A stretch of 21,605 nucleotides of DNA. Origin: DASPFV01 sp035620975. GTDB lineage: Bacteria; Acidobacteriota; Vicinamibacteria; Vicinamibacterales; 2-12-FULL-66-21. Each line of letters begins with the position of its first letter. The first letter of the stretch is position 1. The notes beneath the pieces are model-generated. The model had not been told where the DNA came from and ran no database searches. It worked only from the letters and a program-made list of their open reading frames with translations. Where the stretch lies: assembly GCA_035620975.1 (NCBI GenBank), contig DASPFV010000308.1:1-21605 (forward strand). Reading direction: 5' to 3'. The position numbers and the translations under genes were made by a program. Shown here one piece after another: positions 7,842 to 15,332 of the stretch.

Positions 7842-9584
7842 TCAAGCCGTCCGGTGGTGCGGCGCACCGGGATCCAGGCGGGGCCAGCACCGCTGCCGCT
7901 CCGCTCCGCGCCCGATCGGGGCTGCATCGGCCGCGGAAGCTGTGCGCTCGTCCAGCTCGTGCTGGTCCCACCAGGCACGTGCCGACTCGGCGGTCCAGGC
8001 GTCTTCCTGGGGGACGGCGTCCGCGAGCCTGTTCGCCAGGTCGACTGCCGAGGCCGGCCGCTCCGCCGGGTCCTTGGCCAGGCACTGCAGGATGAGCGCC
8101 TCGAGGCGGGCGGGAATCCGGAATGACGAACGCCCGCTGGGCGGTGCTGGCGCGTCGTTGACATGCGCGAGGGCCGCCGCAATCGGCGTCTCGGCGGGGA
8201 ACACGAACTGGCCGGTGAGCAGGTAGTACGCGACGCAGCCCAGTGCATAGAGGTCGGCGCGGCCATCGACCTCCGGCTCGGCGAGCGCGATTTCCGGCGC
8301 CATGAAGGCGGGCGTGCCCGCAGCGAAACCCGCCAGCGTAAGCGGCGTCGCCGTCATGGCAACCGGAGCCGCGTGCTTCACGAGCCCGAAATCGAGCACC
8401 TTCACGAAGTCGTCGTCGGGACCCAGCCGGCAGATGAAGATGTTGGGAGGCTTGACGTCGCGGTGGACCAGGCCGCGCGCGTGTGCCTCGGCCAGCGAGT
8501 GGCACACCTGCCGGAGCACGAAGACCACGCGCGCCGGTTCCATCGGACCATAGGTCTGCACGAACCGCTCGAGGCTGATGCCGTCGAGCAGTTCCATCAC
8601 GTAGTAGAAGTCGCCGTCCTCCGTGACGCCGAAGTCGTAGACGTCGATGGTGTGAACGGAGCGGAGCGTGGCCGTCTCCTGCGCTTCGCGCTCGAAACGG
8701 CGCACCGCCTCCGAGTGGGGGTCCTGGCTCGTGCCGAGCACGTCGGCGCGTATCAATTTGATGGCGGCCGGCCGGGCCAGCAGGCGGTGCTTCGCCCGCC
8801 AGACCTCCCCCATTCCGCCTTCACCGATTTTCTCGACCAGTTCGTAGCTGCCGATGGCTCGCGCCTGCTTCAGCCGCATGCCGACGCGGTGGACGACCCG
8901 GCTGCCGACGTAGGCGGCGACCGCGCACGCGTAGGTCGAGATGAGAAAGTAGGTGGCGAACACGGCTGGACGGTCCAGGACAGTGCCGCCCAGCGCCGCT
9001 GACACCACCACCGTGGCGGGGCCCATGGACGCGGCGAGCAGCGAGGCGAGCAGGACCTTGCCCGGAGTGTTCGGCACGACCAGCGGATACGCGACGATCA
9101 ACACGCATTCCGACGGCAGCAGGCCGTACCACCCAGCCGAGGCCAACGCACCCGTCCAGGCCCGGGTTGCCGCAATGTCGAAGGCCGCGAGGACCTGGAA
9201 GGCGAGGCCGAGATCGAGCAGGCGCTTGGGCGCCAGCAGCCGGCGTCGTGCGACCACGAACACCGCCACGCTCAGTGCGGCGGTGGCCACGCCGAGGACA
9301 TCGGAACCGTGGAAGCCGATGTCGGCGGAGTCGCTCAGGATCAGCAGGATACGGCGGCCAAAGCGGGTGACGCAGACGCCGATGGCGTACATGAGGGCCA
9401 GCCAGCCCAGACGACGCGCGCCCTCCGCCATCAGCTCCGGCGGCAGCGTCGCCGTCAGGTGGCTGAAGGGCTCCAGCGCACGCTCGATGCGTGCGTCGGC
9501 CGCTGACGCGGTCCTCTGGGCGGCGGTCGTCGGGGTCCCGACAGGATTCAGACCCCCCGGCCGGTCCACGGCACCGGGACTCAT
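7842..9584 (-). CDS. Membrane-anchored Hanks-type serine/threonine protein kinase
   Basis: The 580-residue protein has a hydrophobic N-terminal half with about six likely membrane segments (around residues 61-83, 95-112, 123-140, 155-172, 176-200 and 205-226). A complete cytoplasmic kinase domain follows at about 246-520: P-loop GEGGMGEV (254-261), K275, catalytic HRDVKPPN (374-381), DFG (398-400), APE (429-431) and the RADLYALG helix. Nothing recognisable follows the kinase. This inverts the common bacterial order of kinase, one helix, then external sensor, so the multi-span part may itself sense. ATG 9584 is chosen; an in-frame TTG at 9602 is less likely, and neither has a good Shine-Dalgarno. 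It lies 132 nt downstream of a sigma-54 activator in the same direction, suggesting a functional pair. The substrate is unknown. Confidence 0.92.
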   Translation of the reverse strand: MSPGAVDRPGGLNPVGTPTTAAQRTASAADARIERALEPFSHLTATLPPELMAEGARRLGWLALMYAIGVCVTRFGRRILLILSDSADIGFHGSDVLGVATAALSVAVFVVARRRLLAPKRLLDLGLAFQVLAAFDIAATRAWTGALASAGWYGLLPSECVLIVAYPLVVPNTPGKVLLASLLAASMGPATVVVSAALGGTVLDRPAVFATYFLISTYACAVAAYVGSRVVHRVGMRLKQARAIGSYELVEKIGEGGMGEVWRAKHRLLARPAAIKLIRADVLGTSQDPHSEAVRRFEREAQETATLRSVHTIDVYDFGVTEDGDFYYVMELLDGISLERFVQTYGPMEPARVVFVLRQVCHSLAEAHARGLVHRDVKPPNIFICRLGPDDDFVKVLDFGLVKHAAPVAMTATPLTLAGFAAGTPAFMAPEIALAEPEVDGRADLYALGCVAYYLLTGQFVFPAETPIAAALAHVNDAPAPPSGRSSFRIPARLEALILQCLAKDPAERPASAVDLANRLADAVPQEDAWTAESARAWWDQHELDERTASAADAAPIGRGAERQRCWPRLDPGAPHHRTA

Positions 9585-9684
9585 GCCAGGGCGGTGTCGC
9601 AAGGAGGACGCCAGGTGGGGGGCAGCCGAATATGCCCAGAAAACGAGCGGCTGGCGCGGGCTGCTGCGTCACCGCGCGCAGACT

Positions 9685-9700
9685 GTGTGTGCCGACACAC
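9685..9700 (-). terminator. Small hairpin between the double-GAF regulator and the kinase
   Basis: GTGTGT-GCCG-ACACAC is a perfect 6-bp stem with a 4-nt loop, 16 nt beyond the regulator stop on the minus strand. No T-run follows. It could attenuate read-through into the kinase gene or be a processing site. Confidence 0.3.
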
Positions 9701-9716
9701 GCACCCGGAGGGCCGC

Positions 9717-11705
9717 TCAGCCCTCGGGCGTCTCTTCTATCCCGTAGCGGCGCATCCGGATGTAGAGCTGCGTTCGCGACAGCCCGAGGCGCCTGGCCGC
9801 ACGGGACTTGTTCCAGCGGCACTCGCGCAGCACCTGCTCGATTGTCTTGTGCTCCAGTCGGCCGAGATCGGTCGCAGCCGCATCGGGCGCGTGGCGTGCG
9901 GCCTGCTGCAGGGCCAGGTGCTCGGCGCGGATGAGCCCTCCTTCGCACAGGATGGCCGCGCGCTCGAGGGCGTTGCGCAACTCGCGGACGTTGCCGGGCC
10001 AGTCGTAGCCGAGCAGCGCGTCCCGGGCAGCACGCGTCAGGCCGGCGGGCGGCCGCCCGAACGATTGGCCGATCTCGTCGAGCAACGCCTCGCTGAGCGG
10101 GAGGATGTCGTCGCGGCGTGCCCGCAGCGGCGGGATCGCGATGTCGAACACCCGCAACCGGTAGTAGAGGTCCTCGCGGAAGTCGCCACGCTCGACGGCC
10201 TTCCGCAGGTCGCGGTTGGTTGCCGCGATGACCCGGATGTTCGCCTTCAGGACCCTGAGCCCCCCCAACCGCTTGAACTCGCGCTCCTGGAGGAGGCGCA
10301 GGAACTTGGCTTGCGCCGACGGGCTCATCTCGCTGACCTCGTCGAGGAACAGCACGCCCCCCGCCGCCAGCTCGATCTGCCCGGGTTTCGCCTGCTGCGC
10401 GCCGGTGAAGGCCCCTCGCTCGTAGCCGAAGAGCTCCGACTCCAGCAGCTGCTCGGGGAGCGCCGCGCAGTTCAACGCGACGAACGGGCCCCGGCTTCGC
10501 GCGGAGGCGCGATGGACGAACCGGGCGAGGACTTCCTTTCCAGTGCCCGACTCGCCGGCGAGCAGCACGGTCGTGTCGGTGGCGGCGACCTGAGCGGCTC
10601 TCTTCAGCACCTCGCGCCACTCCGCCGACTCCCCGACGACGCGGATCCGGGTCGTCGACTCGAGCTGCTGCGCGAGCGTCTGTATCCGCGACTCGAGCTG
10701 CTCGGCCCGTGCGCGGGCCTCGGCCGCCTGTCGCGCGGCGTTGGCGAGCTGCTCATGCGAGATCGCCAGGGCGACCTGCTCGGCGACCCGGCGGGCCATC
10801 GGCACATCGTGCTGATCGAAGGCTCCCGGCTGCTTCGACCAGAAGGCGAGCGTGATGTGCTGCTCGAGCACCGGAACCCTCACGCTCAACAACGACCGGT
10901 ATCCCGCCGCCAGCACCCTGTCGAACGCCTCTGCGGGTTCGTACGGCGGCAGTGGTCCGATCGAGGTATCGGGGATGATGAAGTCTTCGGGGATCGTCAC
11001 CCCGGTCTTGAGGCGCGGTGGGTCGGGGAAGTCGGCAGGGTGCACGGCGTGCTGAACGAAATGACTTCCCTGCTCGGCGAACACGAGCACGAGGGCGTCG
11101 TGCGGCAGCATCCTGGCGGCAATCGCCGACAGCCGCGGGAAGACGCCGCGGATATCGAGCACCTGCGAGATCGTCCGGAGCAGCTCCACGGACGCCTCGA
11201 TCTCGGCCGCGTGCTGCCGCTCCACCGCTGCCTGATCGGAAAGCCGGCGATGAGCCAGACCGACCGCGAGATACTTCGCGACGCGCTCCGCGTACCCCAG
11301 CTCGCGGGCCGAATATGCCTCTGGCTGCCGTGAGAACAGAGCCAGCGCGCCAGCGACGCGACCGTCGATCTCGATGGGAACGGCCAGGCCAGATCGCAGG
11401 CCGCGCTCCGGTCCCGGCACGAGGTCGAGCAGCCGGGGCTCGAGCGTGTCGACCAGCATCTCCGCCACCACGCACGCGGCGCCTTGCGGCGGCCCGTTGC
11501 GCCCGGGGGCGTGCTGACATTCGGATCCACCATCCGACAGGACGACCAGTTCCGCCTCGTCGTGCGGGACGATCAGGGCGGCGATCGCGCTCAATCGCTG
11601 AAAGAACCCGGGGAAATCCAGGGGACACGCCAGAGCCTTCAACAGGTCGTCGAAGACGTCCTGCTCGGCGCTCCCGGACGGCGTCGAACCGGTCACGAGC
11701 GTCAT
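9717..11705 (-). CDS. Sigma-54-dependent regulator with two GAF domains, AAA+ and Fis HTH
   Basis: This is a 662-residue enhancer-binding protein. Two GAF-like sensor domains (about 20-155 and 180-318) start with similar segments (FFQRLSAIAALIVPHDEAEL and VFPRLSAIAARMLPHDALVL), pointing to internal duplication. A coiled-coil linker (320-352) leads to the AAA+ domain: Walker A GESGTGKE (384-391), GAFTGA (431-436), Walker B VLFLDE (451-456) and WPGNVREL (569-576). The C-terminal HTH is at about 633-655 (SRAARRLGLSRTQLYIRM). The Fis-type HTH and GAFTGA loop indicate a working sigma-54 activator that binds remote sites. ATG 11705 has GGGAGG at ideal spacing, whereas the upstream in-frame extension is low-complexity. 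It is followed by the membrane kinase. The ligand is unknown. Confidence 0.92.
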   Translation of the reverse strand: MTLVTGSTPSGSAEQDVFDDLLKALACPLDFPGFFQRLSAIAALIVPHDEAELVVLSDGGSECQHAPGRNGPPQGAACVVAEMLVDTLEPRLLDLVPGPERGLRSGLAVPIEIDGRVAGALALFSRQPEAYSARELGYAERVAKYLAVGLAHRRLSDQAAVERQHAAEIEASVELLRTISQVLDIRGVFPRLSAIAARMLPHDALVLVFAEQGSHFVQHAVHPADFPDPPRLKTGVTIPEDFIIPDTSIGPLPPYEPAEAFDRVLAAGYRSLLSVRVPVLEQHITLAFWSKQPGAFDQHDVPMARRVAEQVALAISHEQLANAARQAAEARARAEQLESRIQTLAQQLESTTRIRVVGESAEWREVLKRAAQVAATDTTVLLAGESGTGKEVLARFVHRASARSRGPFVALNCAALPEQLLESELFGYERGAFTGAQQAKPGQIELAAGGVLFLDEVSEMSPSAQAKFLRLLQEREFKRLGGLRVLKANIRVIAATNRDLRKAVERGDFREDLYYRLRVFDIAIPPLRARRDDILPLSEALLDEIGQSFGRPPAGLTRAARDALLGYDWPGNVRELRNALERAAILCEGGLIRAEHLALQQAARHAPDAAATDLGRLEHKTIEQVLRECRWNKSRAARRLGLSRTQLYIRMRRYGIEETPEG

Positions 11706-11751
11706 CCGCGCCTCCCGTGTCGAGACGGGTAACCCGATCGGGGCGGGAACG

Positions 11752-11769
11752 GGAAGGATATCACCTTCC
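11752..11769. promoter_or_regulatory. Palindromic candidate operator before the double-GAF regulator
   Basis: GGAAGG-ATATCA-CCTTCC is a perfect 6-bp dyad with a 6-nt spacer, 47-64 bp upstream of the regulator ATG. Its position suits an operator or autoregulatory site, but no clear -35/-10 pair was found around it. Confidence 0.35.
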
Positions 11770-11829
11770 AACCCCGGGGCGCTGGCGTCGAGCGCGGGCG
11801 CGCTACAGCCAGGCGCGGCCCTGTCCGGC

Positions 11830-11858
11830 GCTGCGCAGCCTGCACGGCAGTGCGCAGC
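11830..11858. promoter_or_regulatory. CGCAGC dyad, candidate activator-binding site
   Basis: GCTGCGCA (11830-11837) and TGCGCAGC (11851-11858) are perfect inverted repeats 13 nt apart; GCTGCGCAGC (11830-11839) is itself a 10-bp palindrome. The site lies about 125-150 bp upstream of the double-GAF activator. It shares its half-site and the 12-mer TGCGCAGCCTGC with the dyad in the 16643-16912 divergent promoter region. Confidence 0.35.
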
Positions 11859-11994
11859 CGGGCCTCGCGGCGCCGCGAATCCACGCGGCACAACCCGCGT
11901 TCCCATCTGGAACGGTCGTTGTATGTCACGACGGTGCTGGATGGGTCGCCGAGGAGCAGTTCCCCGGTGGAGACCGAAGCTGGGAGCGACGATC

Positions 11995-12117
11995 ATGTGG
12001 GTCGCATCGGGTGCCCGCCTGGTGAGCGGTGCCTGCCTGCTGGCGGTGGCAGGCGCCCACGGCTTGCGGGCGCAAGCGTGCGCTCGTCGAACTCGGCGGC
12101 CGTTGGCCCGTTCATGA
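11995..12117 (+). CDS. Short frame encoding an orphan signal peptide (possible gene remnant)
   Basis: ATG 11995 has GGGAG 8 nt upstream and encodes 40 residues. MWVASGARLVSGACLLAVAG continues as AHGLRAQAC, which is a textbook export signal with an A-x-A cleavage site. After the expected cleavage point only an arginine-rich tail of about 12 residues remains before the stop. The mature part appears lost, or the frame is a chance match. It runs against the adjacent phosphatase gene. No family is recognised. Confidence 0.3.
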   Translation: MWVASGARLVSGACLLAVAGAHGLRAQACARRTRRPLARS

Positions 12118-12125
12118 GAATCCTC

Positions 12126-12881
12126 CTACGACGAAACACCCCCGGTGCCACCTGGCCGGCGCGTATGCTCCTGCTCGGAACGATCCGTTCGGACGCGAGT
12201 CAGGAACCGGGCAGGCGAGGCGGCTCGCCCCATGGTTGACCCGAGGGCAGGATCCCGAAGCAAGAGGCTCGGGAACTCCCGCACGAACCGGCTCAGGTGC
12301 CCGAAGCGACGACGGAACCCGAAGGCCTCCATCTCGGCCAGTGCCTGCTCGGGGGTCCATTGCTGGCGGCTGATGCGATAACAGGCGACCATCACCCCCG
12401 TGCGTTCGGCGCCACGTCTGCAGTGCACGAACACCTTGCGCTGCGGGTTGTCGCGCAGCAGGCGCAGGAACTGCGCCACCTGTGCGATGTTCGGATCGTC
12501 GTGTCCGCGCCAGGGGATGCTCACGTACTGCATTCCCAGGCCTTCGACGAGCGTGCGCTCGCGTGCGATCGCTTCGCGCTCGTGCCTGAAGTTCACCACG
12601 ATGGCGATGCCCAGCTGGGCCAGCTCCGCGAACCCGCGGTCCTCGGGCTGCGCTCCCCGATAGAGCTGCTCGCTGACGACGCCGAAGTTCGGCAGGCCGG
12701 CGTCGCGGGCGGCCGGCGCAGGACGAGCCGGCGATCCGATCGCTGGCGGCTGGTTCGACTGCAGCGCTCGCGGACGCGCGACCGCCGCAATCGGCGCCGC
12801 CTGTATCGCGAGCGCAACGAGGAGCCATACCGTCGCAAGCCTCCGCCGGATCGACCTGGCCTCTAACGCTCGAAGACTCAT
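12126..12881 (-). CDS. Exported tyrosine/dual-specificity protein phosphatase
   Basis: The 251-residue protein begins with an N-terminal export signal: basic residues, then a hydrophobic run (about 17-33) ending near AVARP. A cysteine-phosphatase domain covers about residues 60-210. The active-site P-loop HCRRGAERTG matches HCx5R(S/T). The upstream SEQLYRGAQPEDRGFAELAQ and IVVNFRHEREA resemble bacterial DSP/PTP proteins of the Y_phosphatase3/DUF442-like group, and the WRGHDDP loop probably supplies the general acid. ATG 12881 was chosen because it directly precedes the signal sequence; the AGG upstream is weak. An extra charged C-terminal tail of about 35 residues lies outside the domain. If exported, it cannot act directly on the cytoplasmic kinase domain encoded nearby. 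The substrate is unknown. Confidence 0.88.
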   Translation of the reverse strand: MSLRALEARSIRRRLATVWLLVALAIQAAPIAAVARPRALQSNQPPAIGSPARPAPAARDAGLPNFGVVSEQLYRGAQPEDRGFAELAQLGIAIVVNFRHEREAIARERTLVEGLGMQYVSIPWRGHDDPNIAQVAQFLRLLRDNPQRKVFVHCRRGAERTGVMVACYRISRQQWTPEQALAEMEAFGFRRRFGHLSRFVREFPSLLLRDPALGSTMGRAASPARFLTRVRTDRSEQEHTRRPGGTGGVSS

Positions 12882-13284
12882 GCGGCACCTGCCTGTAAGG
12901 CACGCAAGGAACATCCATCACCTTGGCCGACAGACCATGTCTCCTGGGTCACCATAATCGTGCCGCGCCGAGATGGCGGATGCCGATCGGCCGCTCATGG
13001 CAACCGCCAACAGAGCGACCCCAGCTCCAGTGTGGGTGTGGCCGCCCAGGTCGCGCCGGTGAAGTCGACACGACCCCGGCCGGCGGGGGCTGCGCCCATC
13101 GCCGTGCAGGACCGGGCGCAAGATGAGAGGATGAATCAATGGTCATGCGCCCGCTGACGTCGACGATGGTGCAGGCCTCCGCCTGCCGGGTCTGGCTCGG
13201 CGTCGGCCCGGAGCCTAGCCGCCGGCTCGTTCGGTCCCGCACGCCGCCCCCCTGCGATCGTGCTCACCCGGGTGGTGTGCGCTC
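12882..13284. other. Intergenic region upstream of the phosphatase
   Basis: This 403-bp gap has no intact gene. Its central part (12995-13197) reads on the minus strand as fragments of a STAS domain spread over three frames, listed separately as a pseudogene. No good promoter for the phosphatase was found. Confidence 0.5.
12995..13197 (-). pseudogene. Probable decayed STAS-domain (anti-sigma factor antagonist) gene
   Basis: Three consecutive minus-strand segments in three frames join into something like a STAS domain. First comes SQTRQAEACTIVDVSGRMT and then IDSSSH, matching the usual 'VDVSGR.TIDSS..L' opening. After a one-base shift comes LRPVLHGDG. After another comes AAPAGRGRVDFTGATW, continuing as AATPTLELGSL, which resembles the 'VDF.G.....SP.LE' core. 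At least two frameshifts are needed and the C-terminal third is missing. STAS proteins normally act in partner-switching regulation. Sequencing or assembly error would be an alternative cause. Confidence 0.4.
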
Positions 13285-13617
13285 TCATCGGGGTCCGACC
13301 GGAAGCCCGGCCCCGAGCCAGGCGCCGAAACCTCCGTGCAGGTACGAGGCGGTGAACCCGCGGGCGTTCAGCACCTTCGCCACATCGGCCGCCCGACCGT
13401 CGTCGTCGCCGCTGCCGTAGGTGATCAGCAGGCGGTCAAGAGGCAACGTGGCCACGTGTTCGTCCGTCAGCTCCGGCGGTACACGAATCGCGCCCGGGAT
13501 CTTCGCCGTGGACGATGCCCACACGATGTGATCCCGGGCGTCGATGAACCTCAATCGCGTACCGCTCTCGATCAGGTGACGGATCTGCTGGGGCGTCAGC
13601 CCCTGCGCGTGCGTCAC
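13285..13617 (-). CDS. Rhodanese-like domain protein lacking the catalytic cysteine
   Basis: This 110-residue single-domain protein has the rhodanese framework: FIDAR (24-28), KIPGAIRVP (39-47), strand LLITY (63-67) and the C-terminal signature LHGGFGAWLGAGLPV (93-107). At the position normally holding the active-site cysteine after ITY the sequence is GSGDDDGR, with G68. Sulfur transfer is therefore not expected. Cysteine-less rhodanese domains in other proteins act as binding or regulatory modules. No signal peptide is visible, so it is probably cytoplasmic. The start is GTG 13617 with GAGG about 9 nt upstream, only 14 nt after the kinase-like gene's stop. It is the last gene of a three-gene operon. 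Confidence 0.85.
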   Translation of the reverse strand: MTHAQGLTPQQIRHLIESGTRLRFIDARDHIVWASSTAKIPGAIRVPPELTDEHVATLPLDRLLITYGSGDDDGRAADVAKVLNARGFTASYLHGGFGAWLGAGLPVGPR

Positions 13618-13631
13618 GGCGCGAACCCTCG

Positions 13632-15332
13632 TCAGTTCGTCCGCTCCTTGGCGGTCTTGGCGCCGGGAGGATTGCCGCCCGGCACCCGCTCGAAGCCGAC
13701 GAGGGTCCAGCCGGAGCCGTCCCGCCGGAAGTAGGCGTGCGCCGGCACCGTCCAGCTTTCCGGCCCGCCCTTCGCGGCGATCTCGACACGGATGTAGGTG
13801 CCCGCCGTCGAGGGAAGGTCCTTCGGCGCCGCGATCGACGCCGTGGCGGCGCCGCTATCGCCGATGGGCGTGGCGACTCCCCGCGCGTTGTCGAACCGCG
13901 ACCACTTGGCCACGTATTCCGCCGGCGGCGACGCGACGCCGGCGTCCACCGCGGCGTTTTCGAACGTCAACGTCCCCGAGGCCGAGAGACGCACGTTGAC
14001 CACCGGGTTCACAGCCGGAAGATAGCGGCGGACAATCGCGTTCCGGCGTTCGATCAGGAACTTCGAGAGCATCTCCTCGGACTGCGGATCGTCGAACCGG
14101 CCGACGCCGATGAGCGTATTCAGCATCTCGTCGGTGAACGCCTGAAGCCGCCGCGCGGCCCAGAACTTGTCGTCCATGCGCGCCGCGCGGGACGCGGAGT
14201 TGGGGTAGCGCGGCTTCCAGTCCTCCGGATCCCACTGCGCGTTGTCGATCGGGAACCGGCCGACCGAACGCGCCTTGTAGACCGGCATCGTCCGCCAGTC
14301 CTTGATGTAGAAGCCGAAGCTGGGCATCCCCGCGAGGGTCTTCTTCCCTTCGACCAGGTACTCCTGGCCTTCGTACGCCTCACGTGGATAGACGCCGGCG
14401 CTCCCGATCGCCGAGCCGAAATCCAGGAGGTGGTGGCGAACCACCTGACGACCGTCCTGCGCGACCACCGTATCCAGGGTGTTGATCGACTTGGAGTCGA
14501 CGTGGTTCAGCCAGGCCGCGAAGGTGCCATACCCCCGCAGCTCGCGCCGGTGCTCGTGCGGGATGACGTCGTTCGGATCGTCGGGCCGCGTGCCGTAGAA
14601 GCGGAATCCGCCGATTACGCGGCCGGGGAGGGCCTTGCTGGCGACCACACGGTACGATCCGTCCGCCTCGCGGTGCGCTCTCCGCAGGGCCAGCTCCACG
14701 TCCGACATCCTGAGGGCACGCTTCTTCCCGCTGGGCACCGTGATGCGCGCCTCCTCGTCGATCGTCAGCTGATCGATCGACAGGGTGGCCAGATGGACTT
14801 CGGGCACGTTATAGCCCAGGCCCCAGAAGAGCCTGGACACGAGCACCTCGGTGCCGGTTGCCATGGCGGGGTATCCCGGCGGGTCGAACTTGATGAACCA
14901 GACCTGATCGGCCGAGTCGCGCACCGTGAACCCCGGCATCACGCCGTCGTTCTTGGCGGATATCGCGGTCCAGCCGCCCGGCGCCGGTCCGGCGCCCGCC
15001 CCCGGGCCCTTCACGAGTTCGTCAACGGTGACGCGAGCTGTGCCCAGCCGGTTCGTGAACCAGTTCGAGTCCGGCACTTCATCGATCGTGTTGAGGTTCA
15101 GCGCCCGCACGTCGGGCGTTCGATCCCCCGGCCAGTAGAACAGGTTCTCGAGCGTGTCGTAGGTCAGATCGATCTCGAACTCCTGTACGCCCGAGGCGTC
15201 CTGTGAGTCGACGATCCGCGTGATTGGGTCGTCGGGATAGAACTTCTGGCCATTGGCGCCGGCGGCCACAACCGCGAGCGCCAGGGTGCCGGCAGTCAGC
15301 GCCAGGCGTGTCCGTGTTGAAAAGGTCCTCAT
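13632..15332 (-). CDS. Exported protein with kinase-like motifs, function unknown
   Basis: This 566-residue protein has an N-terminal export signal (about 1-28: RLALTAGTLALAVVAAGANG). No named family is recognised with certainty. The middle resembles an atypical protein-kinase fold (Fam20, CotH or HipA style): WFIKFD with K148, a helix with E162 (TGTEVLVSRLFWGLGYNVPE), then WLNHVDSKSINT with H278, D280 and N284, then LLDFGSAIGS with D304-F-G306. Order and spacing match a lysine, helix-C glutamate, HxD...N and DFG set. The C-terminal about 120 residues look like a beta-rich add-on. The ATG overlaps the upstream barrel gene's stop (TAATG) with GGAGGAG at good spacing, so expression is coupled. 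Kinase activity is an inference; exported location would require periplasmic ATP or another donor. Confidence 0.85.
   Translation of the reverse strand: MRTFSTRTRLALTAGTLALAVVAAGANGQKFYPDDPITRIVDSQDASGVQEFEIDLTYDTLENLFYWPGDRTPDVRALNLNTIDEVPDSNWFTNRLGTARVTVDELVKGPGAGAGPAPGGWTAISAKNDGVMPGFTVRDSADQVWFIKFDPPGYPAMATGTEVLVSRLFWGLGYNVPEVHLATLSIDQLTIDEEARITVPSGKKRALRMSDVELALRRAHREADGSYRVVASKALPGRVIGGFRFYGTRPDDPNDVIPHEHRRELRGYGTFAAWLNHVDSKSINTLDTVVAQDGRQVVRHHLLDFGSAIGSAGVYPREAYEGQEYLVEGKKTLAGMPSFGFYIKDWRTMPVYKARSVGRFPIDNAQWDPEDWKPRYPNSASRAARMDDKFWAARRLQAFTDEMLNTLIGVGRFDDPQSEEMLSKFLIERRNAIVRRYLPAVNPVVNVRLSASGTLTFENAAVDAGVASPPAEYVAKWSRFDNARGVATPIGDSGAATASIAAPKDLPSTAGTYIRVEIAAKGGPESWTVPAHAYFRRDGSGWTLVGFERVPGGNPPGAKTAKERTN

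Larger units (their letters stand above)
11706..12125. other. Intergenic region upstream of the double-GAF regulator
   Basis: No intact gene is supported in this 420-bp gap. It contains the palindrome GGAAGG-ATATCA-CCTTCC (11752-11769), an inverted repeat of CGCAGC half-sites (11830-11858), the dyad GTTCC-CATCT-GGAAC (11899-11913), a weak plus-strand sigma-54-like sequence (11908-11922) and a short plus-strand frame with a convincing signal peptide (11995-12117). Confidence 0.55.

Noticed and set aside
12905..12925. TGG...TTGC sequence (minus strand) upstream of the phosphatase gene as a sigma-54 promoter
   Set aside because: The distance between GG and GC is one base short of the invariant sigma-54 spacing and the C of TGGC is missing.
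13737..15206. Long plus-strand frame opposite the kinase-like gene
   Set aside because: Arg/Val/His-rich shadow without motifs; the minus strand has a signal peptide, coupled start and conserved-looking domain motifs.
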